This document shows, piece after piece, positions 32,396 through 40,084 of a DNA stretch of 64,000 bases. The DNA lies in assembly GCA_045534265.1 (NCBI GenBank), contig JAZSJH010000005.1:186001-250000 (forward strand), written 5' to 3'. The notes beneath the pieces are model-generated. The model made no database searches and had not been told where the DNA came from. It saw only the letters and a program-made list of their open reading frames with translations. Position numbers and translations under genes: made by a program. How positions within the stretch are numbered: the first letter of the stretch is position 1; every line of letters begins with the position of its first letter. This stretch comes from CAKVLS01 sp045534265. GTDB taxonomy: Bacteria > Bacillota > Clostridia > Christensenellales > UBA1242.

Positions 32396-33238
32396 ATGGA
32401 AAACGTACAAAAGATAGAGAAAAAAGAAAATAGATTCAAAAGAGTATGGAATTACTTTACCTTATACGAAAAGATATGGTTCTTCTCAATACTTGTTTTA
32501 ACAATTTTATTTGCATTTTTGTTCCCAGAAGATTCTGAAGAACTTATGATCAACCCAACTTTAATTATGGGGTTGTATATTCTAGACATTATATCAAATG
32601 TTGCGTGTGAGCTGCTGATTGCAAAACAAAGCAAATGGAACTTTTTGGTTTCACTTGTTGTAGAACTTACTGAAATTGCTATTTGTATTGTTTGTGCTTA
32701 TCGTTGGGTTACCTGCGCAGTTACAATCTTTTTCTGGATTCCTATTGATATCATTAGTTTCTTTGCTTGGAATAAACACAAAGACCAAAAAGATGATACT
32801 TTGACAGAAGTTCGCAAACTTAACTGGTGGCAAAACCTAATTTTGATTGCTGGTATTGCTGTATGGACAGTTGTTGTGGGTTATCTTCTATCACTTATTG
32901 ACTATGAAGGCATACTTTCTTATAACGAAGTAGTACAAGACGTTGGTGGGTACCTAGACGCTTGCGCATCTGCTGTGGGTATTGCAAACGGTGTATTTAT
33001 TCTTTTAAGATACAGAGAACAATGGGCGGCTTGGTATATCGTTACATTTATCGAAATCGCTCTTAATATTATGGCTGGTCAATGGATACTTCTTGTTTTG
33101 AAAGCAGGATACTTGACAAACACAACATATGGCTATATCAAATGGACAAAATACATCAAAAATAAACAAGCAAATGCTGCAAAAGAGCCTGCTATTGAAG
33201 ATAAAAATGAAGACACTACTGCAGAGGCTGCAAAATAG
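32396..33238 (+). CDS. pnuC: Nicotinamide riboside/mononucleotide transporter PnuC-like
   Basis: Integral membrane protein of 280 residues with about seven helices. The C-terminal signature YREQWAAWYIV...NTTYGYIKW matches the PnuC family (aromatic gating residues and the NSxYGxxxW element). PnuC transports vitamin B3 nucleosides for NAD synthesis. The N-terminal 30 residues are charged and cytoplasmic; the C-terminal tail is Lys/Glu/Ala-rich. A GGAG SD precedes it. No NadR or NAD genes are nearby, so the substrate is inferred from family only. Confidence 0.85.
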   Translation: MENVQKIEKKENRFKRVWNYFTLYEKIWFFSILVLTILFAFLFPEDSEELMINPTLIMGLYILDIISNVACELLIAKQSKWNFLVSLVVELTEIAICIVCAYRWVTCAVTIFFWIPIDIISFFAWNKHKDQKDDTLTEVRKLNWWQNLILIAGIAVWTVVVGYLLSLIDYEGILSYNEVVQDVGGYLDACASAVGIANGVFILLRYREQWAAWYIVTFIEIALNIMAGQWILLVLKAGYLTNTTYGYIKWTKYIKNKQANAAKEPAIEDKNEDTTAEAAK

Positions 33239-33272
33239 ATATAAATATATAAATCATATATAATAATTTTAC

Positions 33273-33306
33273 AAAAGGCGGATATTGACAATACCTGCCT
33301 TTTTTG
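33273..33306 (+). terminator. Terminator after pnuC, overlapping the next promoter
   Basis: A nearly perfect 31-base palindrome: AAAAGGCGG pairs with CCTGCCTTTT and TATT with AATA around GAC (one G-U pair and one mismatch), followed by T6. The TTGACA of the next promoter occupies the loop and the start of the right arm. Confidence 0.8.
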
Positions 33307-33313
33307 TTATAAT
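33285..33313 (+). promoter_or_regulatory. Promoter of the gene at 33345
   Basis: Perfect TTGACA (33285-33290), 17-base spacer, TATAAT (33308-33313). The -35 element is in the loop of the pnuC terminator hairpin. Confidence 0.85.
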
Positions 33314-33344
33314 TAATAACAATATTAGAGGGGGATATTTAACC

Positions 33345-35129
33345 ATGGCAAAAAGCAGATATGACGAATTGCTATTAACACTACAAAACAGAGGTTGGTC
33401 ACAAGCCGAAATTGAAGGCTACGTTGCAAACTTTAACGGAATTTACGAAGAAGTATGCCGTTCTATAACAAGAAAGGCAAGCACTCTAGGTAGATCTGGA
33501 CTAGAAGTTAACAGAGAATATTTGAGAATTTTGTCTCAGCTAAAAAATGAAATGGCAGCCGTTGCAACCGAAAGAGTAATCGCAGGCAAACCAATGACTT
33601 TCTATACAGATACAGACAGAGGTCCACAAGGCGACTTGTTTGTAGCTCTAAAAAATACAGGCAGCCTAAAAAACTTCTTGACTGACCCAAAAAGAAAAGC
33701 AATCAACAATGGTTACCCAGGAGTAAAAATTCCACTAGCAAGCACATCTCCTAGCGCAAAACAATACGAAGACGAATATGCTATTGGACCAAAACAATTA
33801 TTCTGCGTACTAGATAGAGACGGAGTAAAAGGCGTTGATGAATATTTACAAGAACTAACATCAAATGCTCTTGCAAACCCAAAAACAAAAGCCGCTGCTG
33901 TTAGTGGTATGTATATGTTTGCTGACCTTGCAAACGCAGCTATTATGGATAGAGCACTAGAAGACCAAGCTGCAGATGAGGCTCAAGGTATCTACAGACC
34001 AATAGAAGAATACACACAAGCATATGATGGTTTTGTAAAATATGCAAAAACAAAATATTTACAAGATGCAACAGAAATGCTAGCAAATGGTGATGTATAC
34101 TACTTTGGATTTGCTGATGGAAAACCAGCTATGAACCTTGGCGAAACTGTAAAAGGTACAATCTTTGATCCAAGCGTATACAAAGCAAACAAACCAATGA
34201 CTGTATATGCAGTAGATTATCAATATCCACACGAAAGACACCTTAATGTTCAAGAAGACGCTTTCTTGAAAGGTAAACCAGAAAGTGGAACTTGCTGTTT
34301 AGGTCTTACAAGAGAAAATTTGACAATTTCTGGTTTTAACCCAATTGACCAAACAACATTACAATTTTTGTCAGAACACTACAGCAAAACTGAACTTGCA
34401 GCTATCGTTGCAAGACATACAAAGTATGCAGCACAAAAAGGTATTAGACCAGTAGTTAAGAAAGCTCCTACAAAAGCTCAAACAGTAACTAAGCCAAGCA
34501 AAAAGACTATTGAAACTGTAAAACAACAACCAAGAACTCACGTTTATATGCCAACAGGAGTTGTTCCTGCATTTAAACCTATCAAAGCCCAAAGTCGTTC
34601 AAAAGATGACGTTGAAGGATTTATGACAGATTCTAGCGCTGCAAAATCTAACTATGCTTTGTCTAGACTACAACATGCAGTAAAATCTGATGTTGTAATG
34701 TTAAGTGGCTATCATATGTCAGAGATTTTACACCGCATACCGGGATATTTGTGTGAAGAAGTTCCAGGAATTTCTAGAGCAAAAGTTGCAATTTACAGCA
34801 ATGTTGTAGAAGAAAAAATTTATGACATGATAAGAGAACAAATTGAAACAACTGGAAAGGCAGAACTTAAGTTTGGTAAAAATGGACCTATTGGCGACCT
34901 AAAAGTTGCTTTAGATAGTGCCTATGAAGAATATTCAAAAGTCTTCAAAGCTGTTCCTCAAGTAGATTTTAGCGATATGAAAGGTTTTGATTTGAGCGAA
35001 AACAGAGAAGAGTACGAAAGCGCAAATCACCCAACAGGCGATATGACAATCACTGCTGATGGTAAAATCGTAATAAAACAAAATGCAAATTCACCTACAA
35101 AAACTCAAGACGGTGGACAAGCTCAATAA
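33345..35129 (+). CDS. Hypothetical protein, 594 residues, with internal repeat and KTQDGGQAQ tail
   Basis: Unrecognised, soluble, no signal peptide. Two regions resemble each other: about 70-110 (REYLRILSQLKNEM...GPQGDLFVALKN) and about 490-545 (VVEEKIYDMIREQIETTG...GPIGDLKVALDS), suggesting an internal duplication. Between them is a Lys/Thr/Pro-rich linker (about 370-425). The second unit also resembles the protein at 35235. The last residues PTKTQDGGQAQ match the end of the protein at 31671. GAGGGGG SD, ATG 33345; an upstream in-frame start lies within the promoter and was rejected. The consensus promoter suggests high expression. Confidence 0.88.
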   Translation: MAKSRYDELLLTLQNRGWSQAEIEGYVANFNGIYEEVCRSITRKASTLGRSGLEVNREYLRILSQLKNEMAAVATERVIAGKPMTFYTDTDRGPQGDLFVALKNTGSLKNFLTDPKRKAINNGYPGVKIPLASTSPSAKQYEDEYAIGPKQLFCVLDRDGVKGVDEYLQELTSNALANPKTKAAAVSGMYMFADLANAAIMDRALEDQAADEAQGIYRPIEEYTQAYDGFVKYAKTKYLQDATEMLANGDVYYFGFADGKPAMNLGETVKGTIFDPSVYKANKPMTVYAVDYQYPHERHLNVQEDAFLKGKPESGTCCLGLTRENLTISGFNPIDQTTLQFLSEHYSKTELAAIVARHTKYAAQKGIRPVVKKAPTKAQTVTKPSKKTIETVKQQPRTHVYMPTGVVPAFKPIKAQSRSKDDVEGFMTDSSAAKSNYALSRLQHAVKSDVVMLSGYHMSEILHRIPGYLCEEVPGISRAKVAIYSNVVEEKIYDMIREQIETTGKAELKFGKNGPIGDLKVALDSAYEEYSKVFKAVPQVDFSDMKGFDLSENREEYESANHPTGDMTITADGKIVIKQNANSPTKTQDGGQAQ

Positions 35130-35130
35130 T
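35092..35130 (+). repeat. 39-base repeat encoding a shared C-terminal tail, copy 2
   Basis: Copy of 32149-32187 (37 of 39 bases identical), in frame at the end of the 594-residue protein, including the stop codon and one base beyond. Encodes P-T-KTQDGGQAQ. Confidence 0.85.
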
Positions 35131-35139
35131 TTCAAAAAA

Positions 35140-35184
35140 ATAGTGGATTTTGATAAATTTTTCAAAATTCACTATTGATTTTTA
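35140..35184 (+). terminator. Terminator after the gene at 33345, overlapping the next promoter
   Basis: ATAGTGGATTTTGA pairs with TCAAAATTCACTAT over 14 pairs (one G-U), then TTGATTTTT. The -35 box of the following gene begins at the last base of the right arm. Confidence 0.7.
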
Positions 35185-35203
35185 TAAATTAGTTTGATAG
35201 AAT
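35175..35203 (+). promoter_or_regulatory. Promoter of the gene at 35235
   Basis: TTGATT (35175-35180), 17-base spacer, TAGAAT (35198-35203). The preceding TTCACTA is shared with the promoter at 31615. Confidence 0.65.
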
Positions 35204-35234
35204 AGTTTTGTAAAAATAAGGGGAGATAAAGATT

Positions 35235-35783
35235 ATGTTTGATAATGATAAAAGATTTATTGGTGAAGAAGATGCAATGCAATATTATATGGGCGAAAGC
35301 ACAAAGGCTTTTGCAAGATTTAATAGAGCAATGGAAAATAGAGATGTTACTATTACTTTAAGATCAGGCAACATTCTATATGGTATGCCAGAATGTATTA
35401 CAGATAGTATTTGTAACCATTCTTATAGCGGTTCAAATTCAAAACTAAAAGGTCACTTCAAAAGAGATATCGTTAGAAATATTTCTCAAGCAGTTGTATA
35501 TGACTTGTATGCAGATCAACTAGAAAGAGCAGGAAGAATTTCTATCCAAGTAGCTTTTGACGCAAAAGGTAAACCACTTGGTGATGCAGCAAATATCGCA
35601 ACATCTATTGTTAGCGAAATGCAATCTTTTGACAATGCTTTTGGCGAAGATGGACAAGTAGAAGTTGACTCAACTAAGATTGAATTTAGCCCAAACGGTA
35701 AAGAATCATTTGTTGCTACTGAACAATCAGTAAAGAGAATGGACTATATGTCAAAACCAGTTCATCAAACACCAGTTCAATAA
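35235..35783 (+). CDS. Hypothetical protein, 182 residues, related to the gene at 33345
   Basis: Unrecognised soluble protein. Residues 30-145 can be aligned by eye with the C-terminal part of the protein at 33345. Shared pattern: F/L-x-R...A...DV....SG...IL..MP, then VVYDLYADQLERAG...GKPLGD against KIYDMIREQIETTG...GPIGD. The C terminus is again short and Gln-containing (KPVHQTPVQ) but not identical to KTQDGGQAQ. AGGGGAGA SD lies before the ATG. Function unknown. Confidence 0.85.
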   Translation: MFDNDKRFIGEEDAMQYYMGESTKAFARFNRAMENRDVTITLRSGNILYGMPECITDSICNHSYSGSNSKLKGHFKRDIVRNISQAVVYDLYADQLERAGRISIQVAFDAKGKPLGDAANIATSIVSEMQSFDNAFGEDGQVEVDSTKIEFSPNGKESFVATEQSVKRMDYMSKPVHQTPVQ

Positions 35784-35788
35784 TATCT

Positions 35789-35820
35789 AAGACACTGAAA
35801 AATATCAGTGTCTTTTTTTT
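35789..35820 (+). terminator. Terminator after the gene at 35235
   Basis: AAGACACTGA pairs perfectly with TCAGTGTCTT around AAAAAT, followed by T8. Confidence 0.92.
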
Positions 35821-35867
35821 GCCAATTTTTGCAATATAAGATTTAGAGTAAAAAATATTATACTGCA

Positions 35868-35879
35868 TACAATAAAGTT
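35868..35879 (+). promoter_or_regulatory. -10 box of ytxC, leaderless geometry
   Basis: TACAAT (35868-35873) followed by six bases (AAAGTT) and the ATG. The -35 region is weak (TAGAGT, 18-base spacing). No SD. Confidence 0.55.
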
Positions 35880-36641
35880 ATGGAAAATATTGACTTTTGG
35901 GAATTTGAACTAACGTGTGATATATCAAAAGCCCCTTGTATAGAATATATAAAAACCAAGCTAAAAAACCTTATCAAAAGCCAAAAAGGCATAATTACAA
36001 CTATTTATTCAAAATCAAACATAACTCTGCTTATAGGGCTAAATAAGGCTCAAAAAATGGAAATAAAACAATTTTTATATTCTTGTATAGCAGAAATGAT
36101 CGTAAACGAATATAAGGCAGAATATTTAAGGTCAAATTTTGATTTTGAAATGAAAGAAGGCCTTTTGCTTAAGTGTTTTATAAAAGGGCTTGTTTGCTTT
36201 GATAGTGACTTTGAAAAGCAAATCATATACTCAAAACTAATAGCTTTTGACAAAATTAATTTGGAATCTTTTGTAGATTTTAGGCTTAAGTTTTTGAAAT
36301 CAAAATGGGAAGATTTGGTCTGCCTTGCCAACGACAATTATTTGTACTTACTTAGTGGCGGTAACTTTTTTGAACTTATGAAGTTTTTAATTTCCAACCT
36401 TGATTGTAGGGTAGATAAGCTTGAAGTTGAACTTTCGGGGGATAGTTTCAATCTAATTTCGTCTGGTAAAAATTTAGATTTGCCTTTTATGATAAATAAC
36501 AAAAGCCAAGAAGATTTGGCTGCATCAATAGTGTCTTTGTGTCCCAAAACGATTACTATATACAACGGCAAAAATCTAAACTTTGATGTAGAAAATTTTC
36601 TCTATAAACTTTTTGAAAATCGTCTGCAAATCGTCAAATAA
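35880..36641 (+). CDS. ytxC: YtxC-like putative sporulation protein
   Basis: 253 residues. The segment INLESFVDFRLKFLKSKWED followed by a helix and FELMKFLI resembles the conserved YtxC region (F-x-x-FRLK...E-x-x-x-LLKYF). The later CPKTITIYNG fits the family's C-terminal part. ytxC lies directly upstream of thrS in Bacillus, as here. YtxC is considered sporulation-associated but its function is not established. No SD; the ATG is six bases after TACAAT. Confidence 0.75.
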   Translation: MENIDFWEFELTCDISKAPCIEYIKTKLKNLIKSQKGIITTIYSKSNITLLIGLNKAQKMEIKQFLYSCIAEMIVNEYKAEYLRSNFDFEMKEGLLLKCFIKGLVCFDSDFEKQIIYSKLIAFDKINLESFVDFRLKFLKSKWEDLVCLANDNYLYLLSGGNFFELMKFLISNLDCRVDKLEVELSGDSFNLISSGKNLDLPFMINNKSQEDLAASIVSLCPKTITIYNGKNLNFDVENFLYKLFENRLQIVK

Positions 36642-36644
36642 CCA

Positions 36645-36673
36645 TTGACAAATAACAAAATTGGGCATATAAT
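36645..36673 (+). promoter_or_regulatory. thrS promoter
   Basis: Perfect TTGACA (36645-36650), 17-base spacer, TATAAT (36668-36673). Transcription should start at about 36680, giving a leader of about 350 bases. Confidence 0.88.
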
Positions 36674-36679
36674 TATTGC

Positions 36680-36912
36680 ATAACCAAATACATAGGTTGA
36701 TAAAGACAAGTAGTTATTTTGCCTCTTTGAACCAGAGAAAATATCCTAGGCTGGAAGATATTACAAACGCAATTTATACGAAACCACCTTTTGACTATGA
36801 AGCCCGCTTTGGCTTAAATCAAAGCAATAAAGTGGCTCAATTATTTTGAGCAATTAAGGTGGAACCACGGATTTTTATTCGTCCTTTAGTTAGTCTAAAG
36901 GGCGATTTTTTA
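36680..36912 (+). promoter_or_regulatory. T-box riboswitch controlling thrS, specifier ACC (Thr)
   Basis: The conserved T-box sequence AAGGTGGAACCACGG is at 36856-36870. In the specifier loop the codon ACC (36783-36785) is set in the usual GAA-ACC-ACC context just before TTTTGA. The terminator stem CGTCCTTTAG / CTAAAGGGCG (36880-36904) is followed by T6. Uncharged tRNA-Thr should pair with ACC and stabilise the antiterminator, switching thrS on during threonine starvation. The gene-free stretch 36642-37028 is filled by this element, the promoter and a short downstream reading frame. Confidence 0.93.
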
Positions 36913-36929
36913 TTTAAGGGGTGATTTAT

Positions 36930-36971
36930 ATGACGAGCGACACGGACACCAAAAAGGAAACAAAAAGTTAA
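36930..36971 (+). CDS. Possible Thr-rich leader peptide, 13 codons
   Basis: Reads MTSDTDTKKETKS with four Thr codons (ACG, ACG, ACC, ACA) out of 13. It has a very strong SD (AAGGGGTGA, 36916-36924) at good spacing, starting right after the T-box terminator. A TATCAAA/TTTGATA inverted repeat follows its stop. It would be translated only on transcripts that read through the T-box, and could add a second threonine-sensing layer. No known homologue; a chance frame is possible. Confidence 0.4.
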   Translation: MTSDTDTKKETKS

Positions 36972-37028
36972 AAATTTATCAAACATTTGATAGTCAAAAA
37001 TAATTAAAAATTTTAAGGAGAAAATATA

Positions 37029-38792
37029 ATGGAAGAAAAAGAATTAAAACAACAAATGTACAGACACAGTATGAGCCACGTATTAGCAAAGGCAGTTGGC
37101 AAAATTTACAAAGACGTAAAATTTGCTATAGGACCTGCTATTGATGATGGTTTTTACTATGATTTTGATACAGAAGACAGCATAAAGCCAGAAGATTTTG
37201 ACAAAATCGAAGAAGGTATGAAAGCAATACTAAACAACAACGAAGACTTTGTGCGCAAAGAAGTTTCAAAACAAGAAGCTCTTGAGATGTTCAAAGACCA
37301 ACCATACAAAGTAGAATTAATTAACGAACTACCAGAAAATGAACCAATCTCTGTATATTATCTTGGCGAAGACTGGTACGACCTATGCCGTGGACCTCAC
37401 GTAGAAAACACTAAGTTTTTGAGAGGTTTTGCATTTAAGTTTAATAGAGTAAGTGGCGCTTACTGGAGAGGCTCAGAAAAGAACAAAATGCTTCAAAGAA
37501 TATATGTTTATGGCTTTATGGACAAAGCAGAACTAAAAGCTCACGTAAACCAAATCGAAGAAGCTTTGAAAAGAGACCACAACAAACTAGGAAGAGAACT
37601 TGAGTATTTCACAACTGTTGATTATATCGGTCAAGGTCTTCCAATACTACTACCAAAGGGCGCAAGAACAATCCAACTTCTTCAAAGATTTGTAGAAGAC
37701 GAAGAACAAAAGAGGGGTTGGCTTTTAACAAAAACTCCATTTATGGCAAAAAGCGACCTTTACAAAATCTCAGGTCACTGGGATCACTACAAAGATGGAA
37801 TGTTTGTTTTGGGTGACGAAAACAAGGATAAAGAAGTATTTGCGCTTCGTCCTATGACTTGTCCATTCCAATACCAAGCATACCTAAATAAAGCTCGTTC
37901 ATACAAAGACCTTCCACTAAGATATAACGAAACTTCAACACTATTTAGAAACGAAGCTAGTGGAGAAATGCACGGACTTATTAGAGTTAGACAGTTTACA
38001 ATTTCTGAAGGACACCTAATGTGTACTCCTGACCAACTAGAAGAAGAATTCAAAAACTGCCTAGAACTTGCAAAATTTATGCTTGATACTCTAGGACTTT
38101 CAGAAGATGCATCATATAGATTCTCACAATGGGATCCTGAAAATAGAGAAAAATATATCGGTACTGACGAGCAATGGAACGAAGCTCAAAGCAAAATGGA
38201 AAATATCCTAAACAAACTAGGTATTGACTATGCTGTAGGCGTAGGCGAAGCTGCTTTCTACGGACCAAAACTTGATATCCAAATCAAAAACGTATTTGGC
38301 AAAGAAGATACTTTGATTACTATCCAAATCGACCAACTACTTGCTGAAAAATTTGGTATGGAATATACAGACAGTGATGGACAAAAGAAAAACCCATATA
38401 TTATTCATAGAACTTCAATTGGTTGTTATGAGAGAACTCTTGCATACCTTATCGAAAAATATGCTGGTGCTCTTCCACTTTGGATTGCTCCAGAACAAGT
38501 TAGAGTAATGAATATCTCTGACAACTCATTTGCATATGCAAAGAAAGTAAGAGATAATATTCAAGCTCTTGGCTTTAGAGTAGAGCTAGACAGCCGTAAC
38601 GAAAAAATCGGTAAGAAGATTAGAGAAGCACAACTAGACAAAGTTCCTTATATGATTATCGTTGGTGATAAAGAAATGGAAGATGGCACTGTTGCTGTAA
38701 GACGTAGAAGTCAAGGCGACCTTGGCGTTATGGCATATAACGATTTTGTCTTGAAAATCAAACAAGAAAATGACGAAAAGGTACTTTATTAA
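37029..38792 (+). CDS. thrS: Threonyl-tRNA synthetase without TGS domain
   Basis: Class II synthetase charging tRNA-Thr. It begins almost directly with the N2 editing domain (MYRHSMSHVLAKAV, AIGPAIDDGFYYDFD), so the usual N-terminal TGS domain of about 60 residues is missing. An in-frame TAA 12 bases upstream excludes an N-terminal extension. The catalytic domain has MTCPFQ (zinc Cys), FRNEASGEMHGLIRVRQFT (motif 2), EGHLMC (zinc His), IIHRTSIG (third zinc ligand) and a C-terminal anticodon-binding domain. 587 residues. AAGGAG SD. Its stop overlaps the next ATG by one base. Confidence 0.96.
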   Translation: MEEKELKQQMYRHSMSHVLAKAVGKIYKDVKFAIGPAIDDGFYYDFDTEDSIKPEDFDKIEEGMKAILNNNEDFVRKEVSKQEALEMFKDQPYKVELINELPENEPISVYYLGEDWYDLCRGPHVENTKFLRGFAFKFNRVSGAYWRGSEKNKMLQRIYVYGFMDKAELKAHVNQIEEALKRDHNKLGRELEYFTTVDYIGQGLPILLPKGARTIQLLQRFVEDEEQKRGWLLTKTPFMAKSDLYKISGHWDHYKDGMFVLGDENKDKEVFALRPMTCPFQYQAYLNKARSYKDLPLRYNETSTLFRNEASGEMHGLIRVRQFTISEGHLMCTPDQLEEEFKNCLELAKFMLDTLGLSEDASYRFSQWDPENREKYIGTDEQWNEAQSKMENILNKLGIDYAVGVGEAAFYGPKLDIQIKNVFGKEDTLITIQIDQLLAEKFGMEYTDSDGQKKNPYIIHRTSIGCYERTLAYLIEKYAGALPLWIAPEQVRVMNISDNSFAYAKKVRDNIQALGFRVELDSRNEKIGKKIREAQLDKVPYMIIVGDKEMEDGTVAVRRRSQGDLGVMAYNDFVLKIKQENDEKVLY

Positions 38793-39640
38793 TGAAAGCC
38801 GATTTCCATGTTCATACCAAAGCATCAGATGGTGACTTTGATATTGTCGAAATAGTAAAAAGGGCAAAAGAAAACAACTTAACCCACGTCGCTATTACTG
38901 ACCACAACGTATACAAGCTTGTAGACATTGACAAATCAAATTTTGATACAGAAGGAATAACGATTATCCCTTCTGTAGAATTTGATGTTGCAAGAGATGT
39001 AGATAGTGGCACAAAAATGCATATTTTAGGGCTAAATATCGACACTAATAACAAATTGTTTATAAAATACGCCCAAAATTATCACAAACGCAACCTAAAA
39101 ATCGTAATGCGTTTTTATAACAAACTCCACAAAATCTATGGTCTTAAGGTCAAAGAATCATCTCTTAAGCGTACCGCAAAACTAACGTATTGGGGTATAG
39201 CCGGCAAGATGGCTTATAAGATGATTGAGCAAGGCTTGTCTCAAAAGAGCCAATACGACCTTGTAGATGAAATAAGGGTTTACCTTAACAAAAAACTTTT
39301 TGACTTTAACAACGAAAAGAAAGTTATTAAAATCATAAAAAAGGCAGGCGGAATACCTACCTTAGCACACCCTTGTTCACTTAAGCTAGATGATGTGTCC
39401 CTTGACAAAAAAGTAGGTTACCTTAAAAATTTAGGTCTTGAAGCTATCGAAATTTACCACCCAAAAATCACAAAAGAGCAATCAAAGTTTTATCGAACTT
39501 TAGCTGATAAATATAATCTGTATACATCAGGTGGCAGTGATTTTCATAGATATTTTGAAAGACCAGATGTTTTTGTGTCAAGTAGTGGCAAAAACAAAGT
39601 TACAATTTTTGAGGCCCTAAAAGACATTAAACCTTTTTAG
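38792..39640 (+). CDS. PHP-domain metal-dependent phosphoesterase
   Basis: Polymerase and histidinol phosphatase (PHP) fold of 282 residues. Metal-ligand motifs are FHVHTKASDGDFD, AITDHN, TLAHPCSLK and a C-terminal GGSDFH. Closest general type is the TrpH/YciV group of nucleotide or oligonucleotide phosphatases; the substrate cannot be fixed here. It overlaps the thrS stop by one base, so it belongs to the T-box-controlled transcript, an uncommon partner for thrS. Confidence 0.9.
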   Translation: MKADFHVHTKASDGDFDIVEIVKRAKENNLTHVAITDHNVYKLVDIDKSNFDTEGITIIPSVEFDVARDVDSGTKMHILGLNIDTNNKLFIKYAQNYHKRNLKIVMRFYNKLHKIYGLKVKESSLKRTAKLTYWGIAGKMAYKMIEQGLSQKSQYDLVDEIRVYLNKKLFDFNNEKKVIKIIKKAGGIPTLAHPCSLKLDDVSLDKKVGYLKNLGLEAIEIYHPKITKEQSKFYRTLADKYNLYTSGGSDFHRYFERPDVFVSSSGKNKVTIFEALKDIKPF

Positions 39641-39657
39641 TGGCTATAGGAGAGTAT

Positions 39658-39858
39658 ATGAGCAAAAAGCCGTTATTAAATAACGAAGAAAAGCAAAAGA
39701 TAAAAAACAGAGTAATTCACTCAATGTCTTGTGAAAATATGTATCCTACAGAAAATGACAAGGAAAACATTGACAAGATACTTAATGGTGAAGTGCCTGT
39801 TGAAGAGCTAATAAAACAAGAAACAGAGAAAATGAAAAACGAAGGCTTATTTGATTAA
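39658..39858 (+). CDS. VbhA-like antitoxin (Fic-inhibitory helix) without toxin partner
   Basis: 66 residues from ATG 39658 (SD AGGAGA; an in-frame GTG at 39640 is less likely). The helix VIHSMSCENMYPTEND contains SMSCEN, matching the (S/T)xxxE(G/N) inhibitory motif of class I Fic antitoxins. It is followed by DKILNGEVPVEELIKQ, matching VbhA, recalled as a SQRLEG helix followed by VVVGE. In VbhA-type pairs the Glu blocks the ATP pocket of a Fic AMP-transferase. No Fic gene is present in the window. It is the last gene of the thrS transcript. Confidence 0.75.
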   Translation: MSKKPLLNNEEKQKIKNRVIHSMSCENMYPTENDKENIDKILNGEVPVEELIKQETEKMKNEGLFD

Positions 39859-39897
39859 TTTTTTATCAAAAAAACCAAAAAATATCATAAAAATCTG

Positions 39898-39926
39898 TTG
39901 ACAGCAGTTGTTTTATATGATATTAT
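39898..39926 (+). promoter_or_regulatory. infC operon promoter
   Basis: TTGACA (39898-39903), 17-base spacer, TATTAT (39921-39926); start predicted at about 39933. Confidence 0.85.
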
Positions 39927-39932
39927 AACAAC

Positions 39933-40055
39933 GTTCAAAGAAGAAGTATCCACTTCTCACCGTACAGGATTGCCTAGTTCGGTCGCTATTATTTATAAAT
40001 TTTTTCAATTTATGATAATTGTAGTGGGTGCTTTGTGGCACTCACTTTTTTTTGG
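39933..40055 (+). promoter_or_regulatory. infC-rpmI-rplT leader with attenuator (L20-leader type)
   Basis: Leader of about 150 bases. It contains AGAAG...CTTCT and further pairing regions, then a terminator hairpin: AGTGGGTGC pairs with GCACTCACT (one G-U) and is followed by T8. The terminator lies 30 bases before the infC start, so the operon is probably controlled by premature termination. In Bacillus the same operon is repressed by L20 binding to such a leader; the match here is by position and architecture, not by a sequence search. Confidence 0.7.
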
Positions 40056-40084
40056 ATACAAATATTAGGTAGGAGGACACTTCC

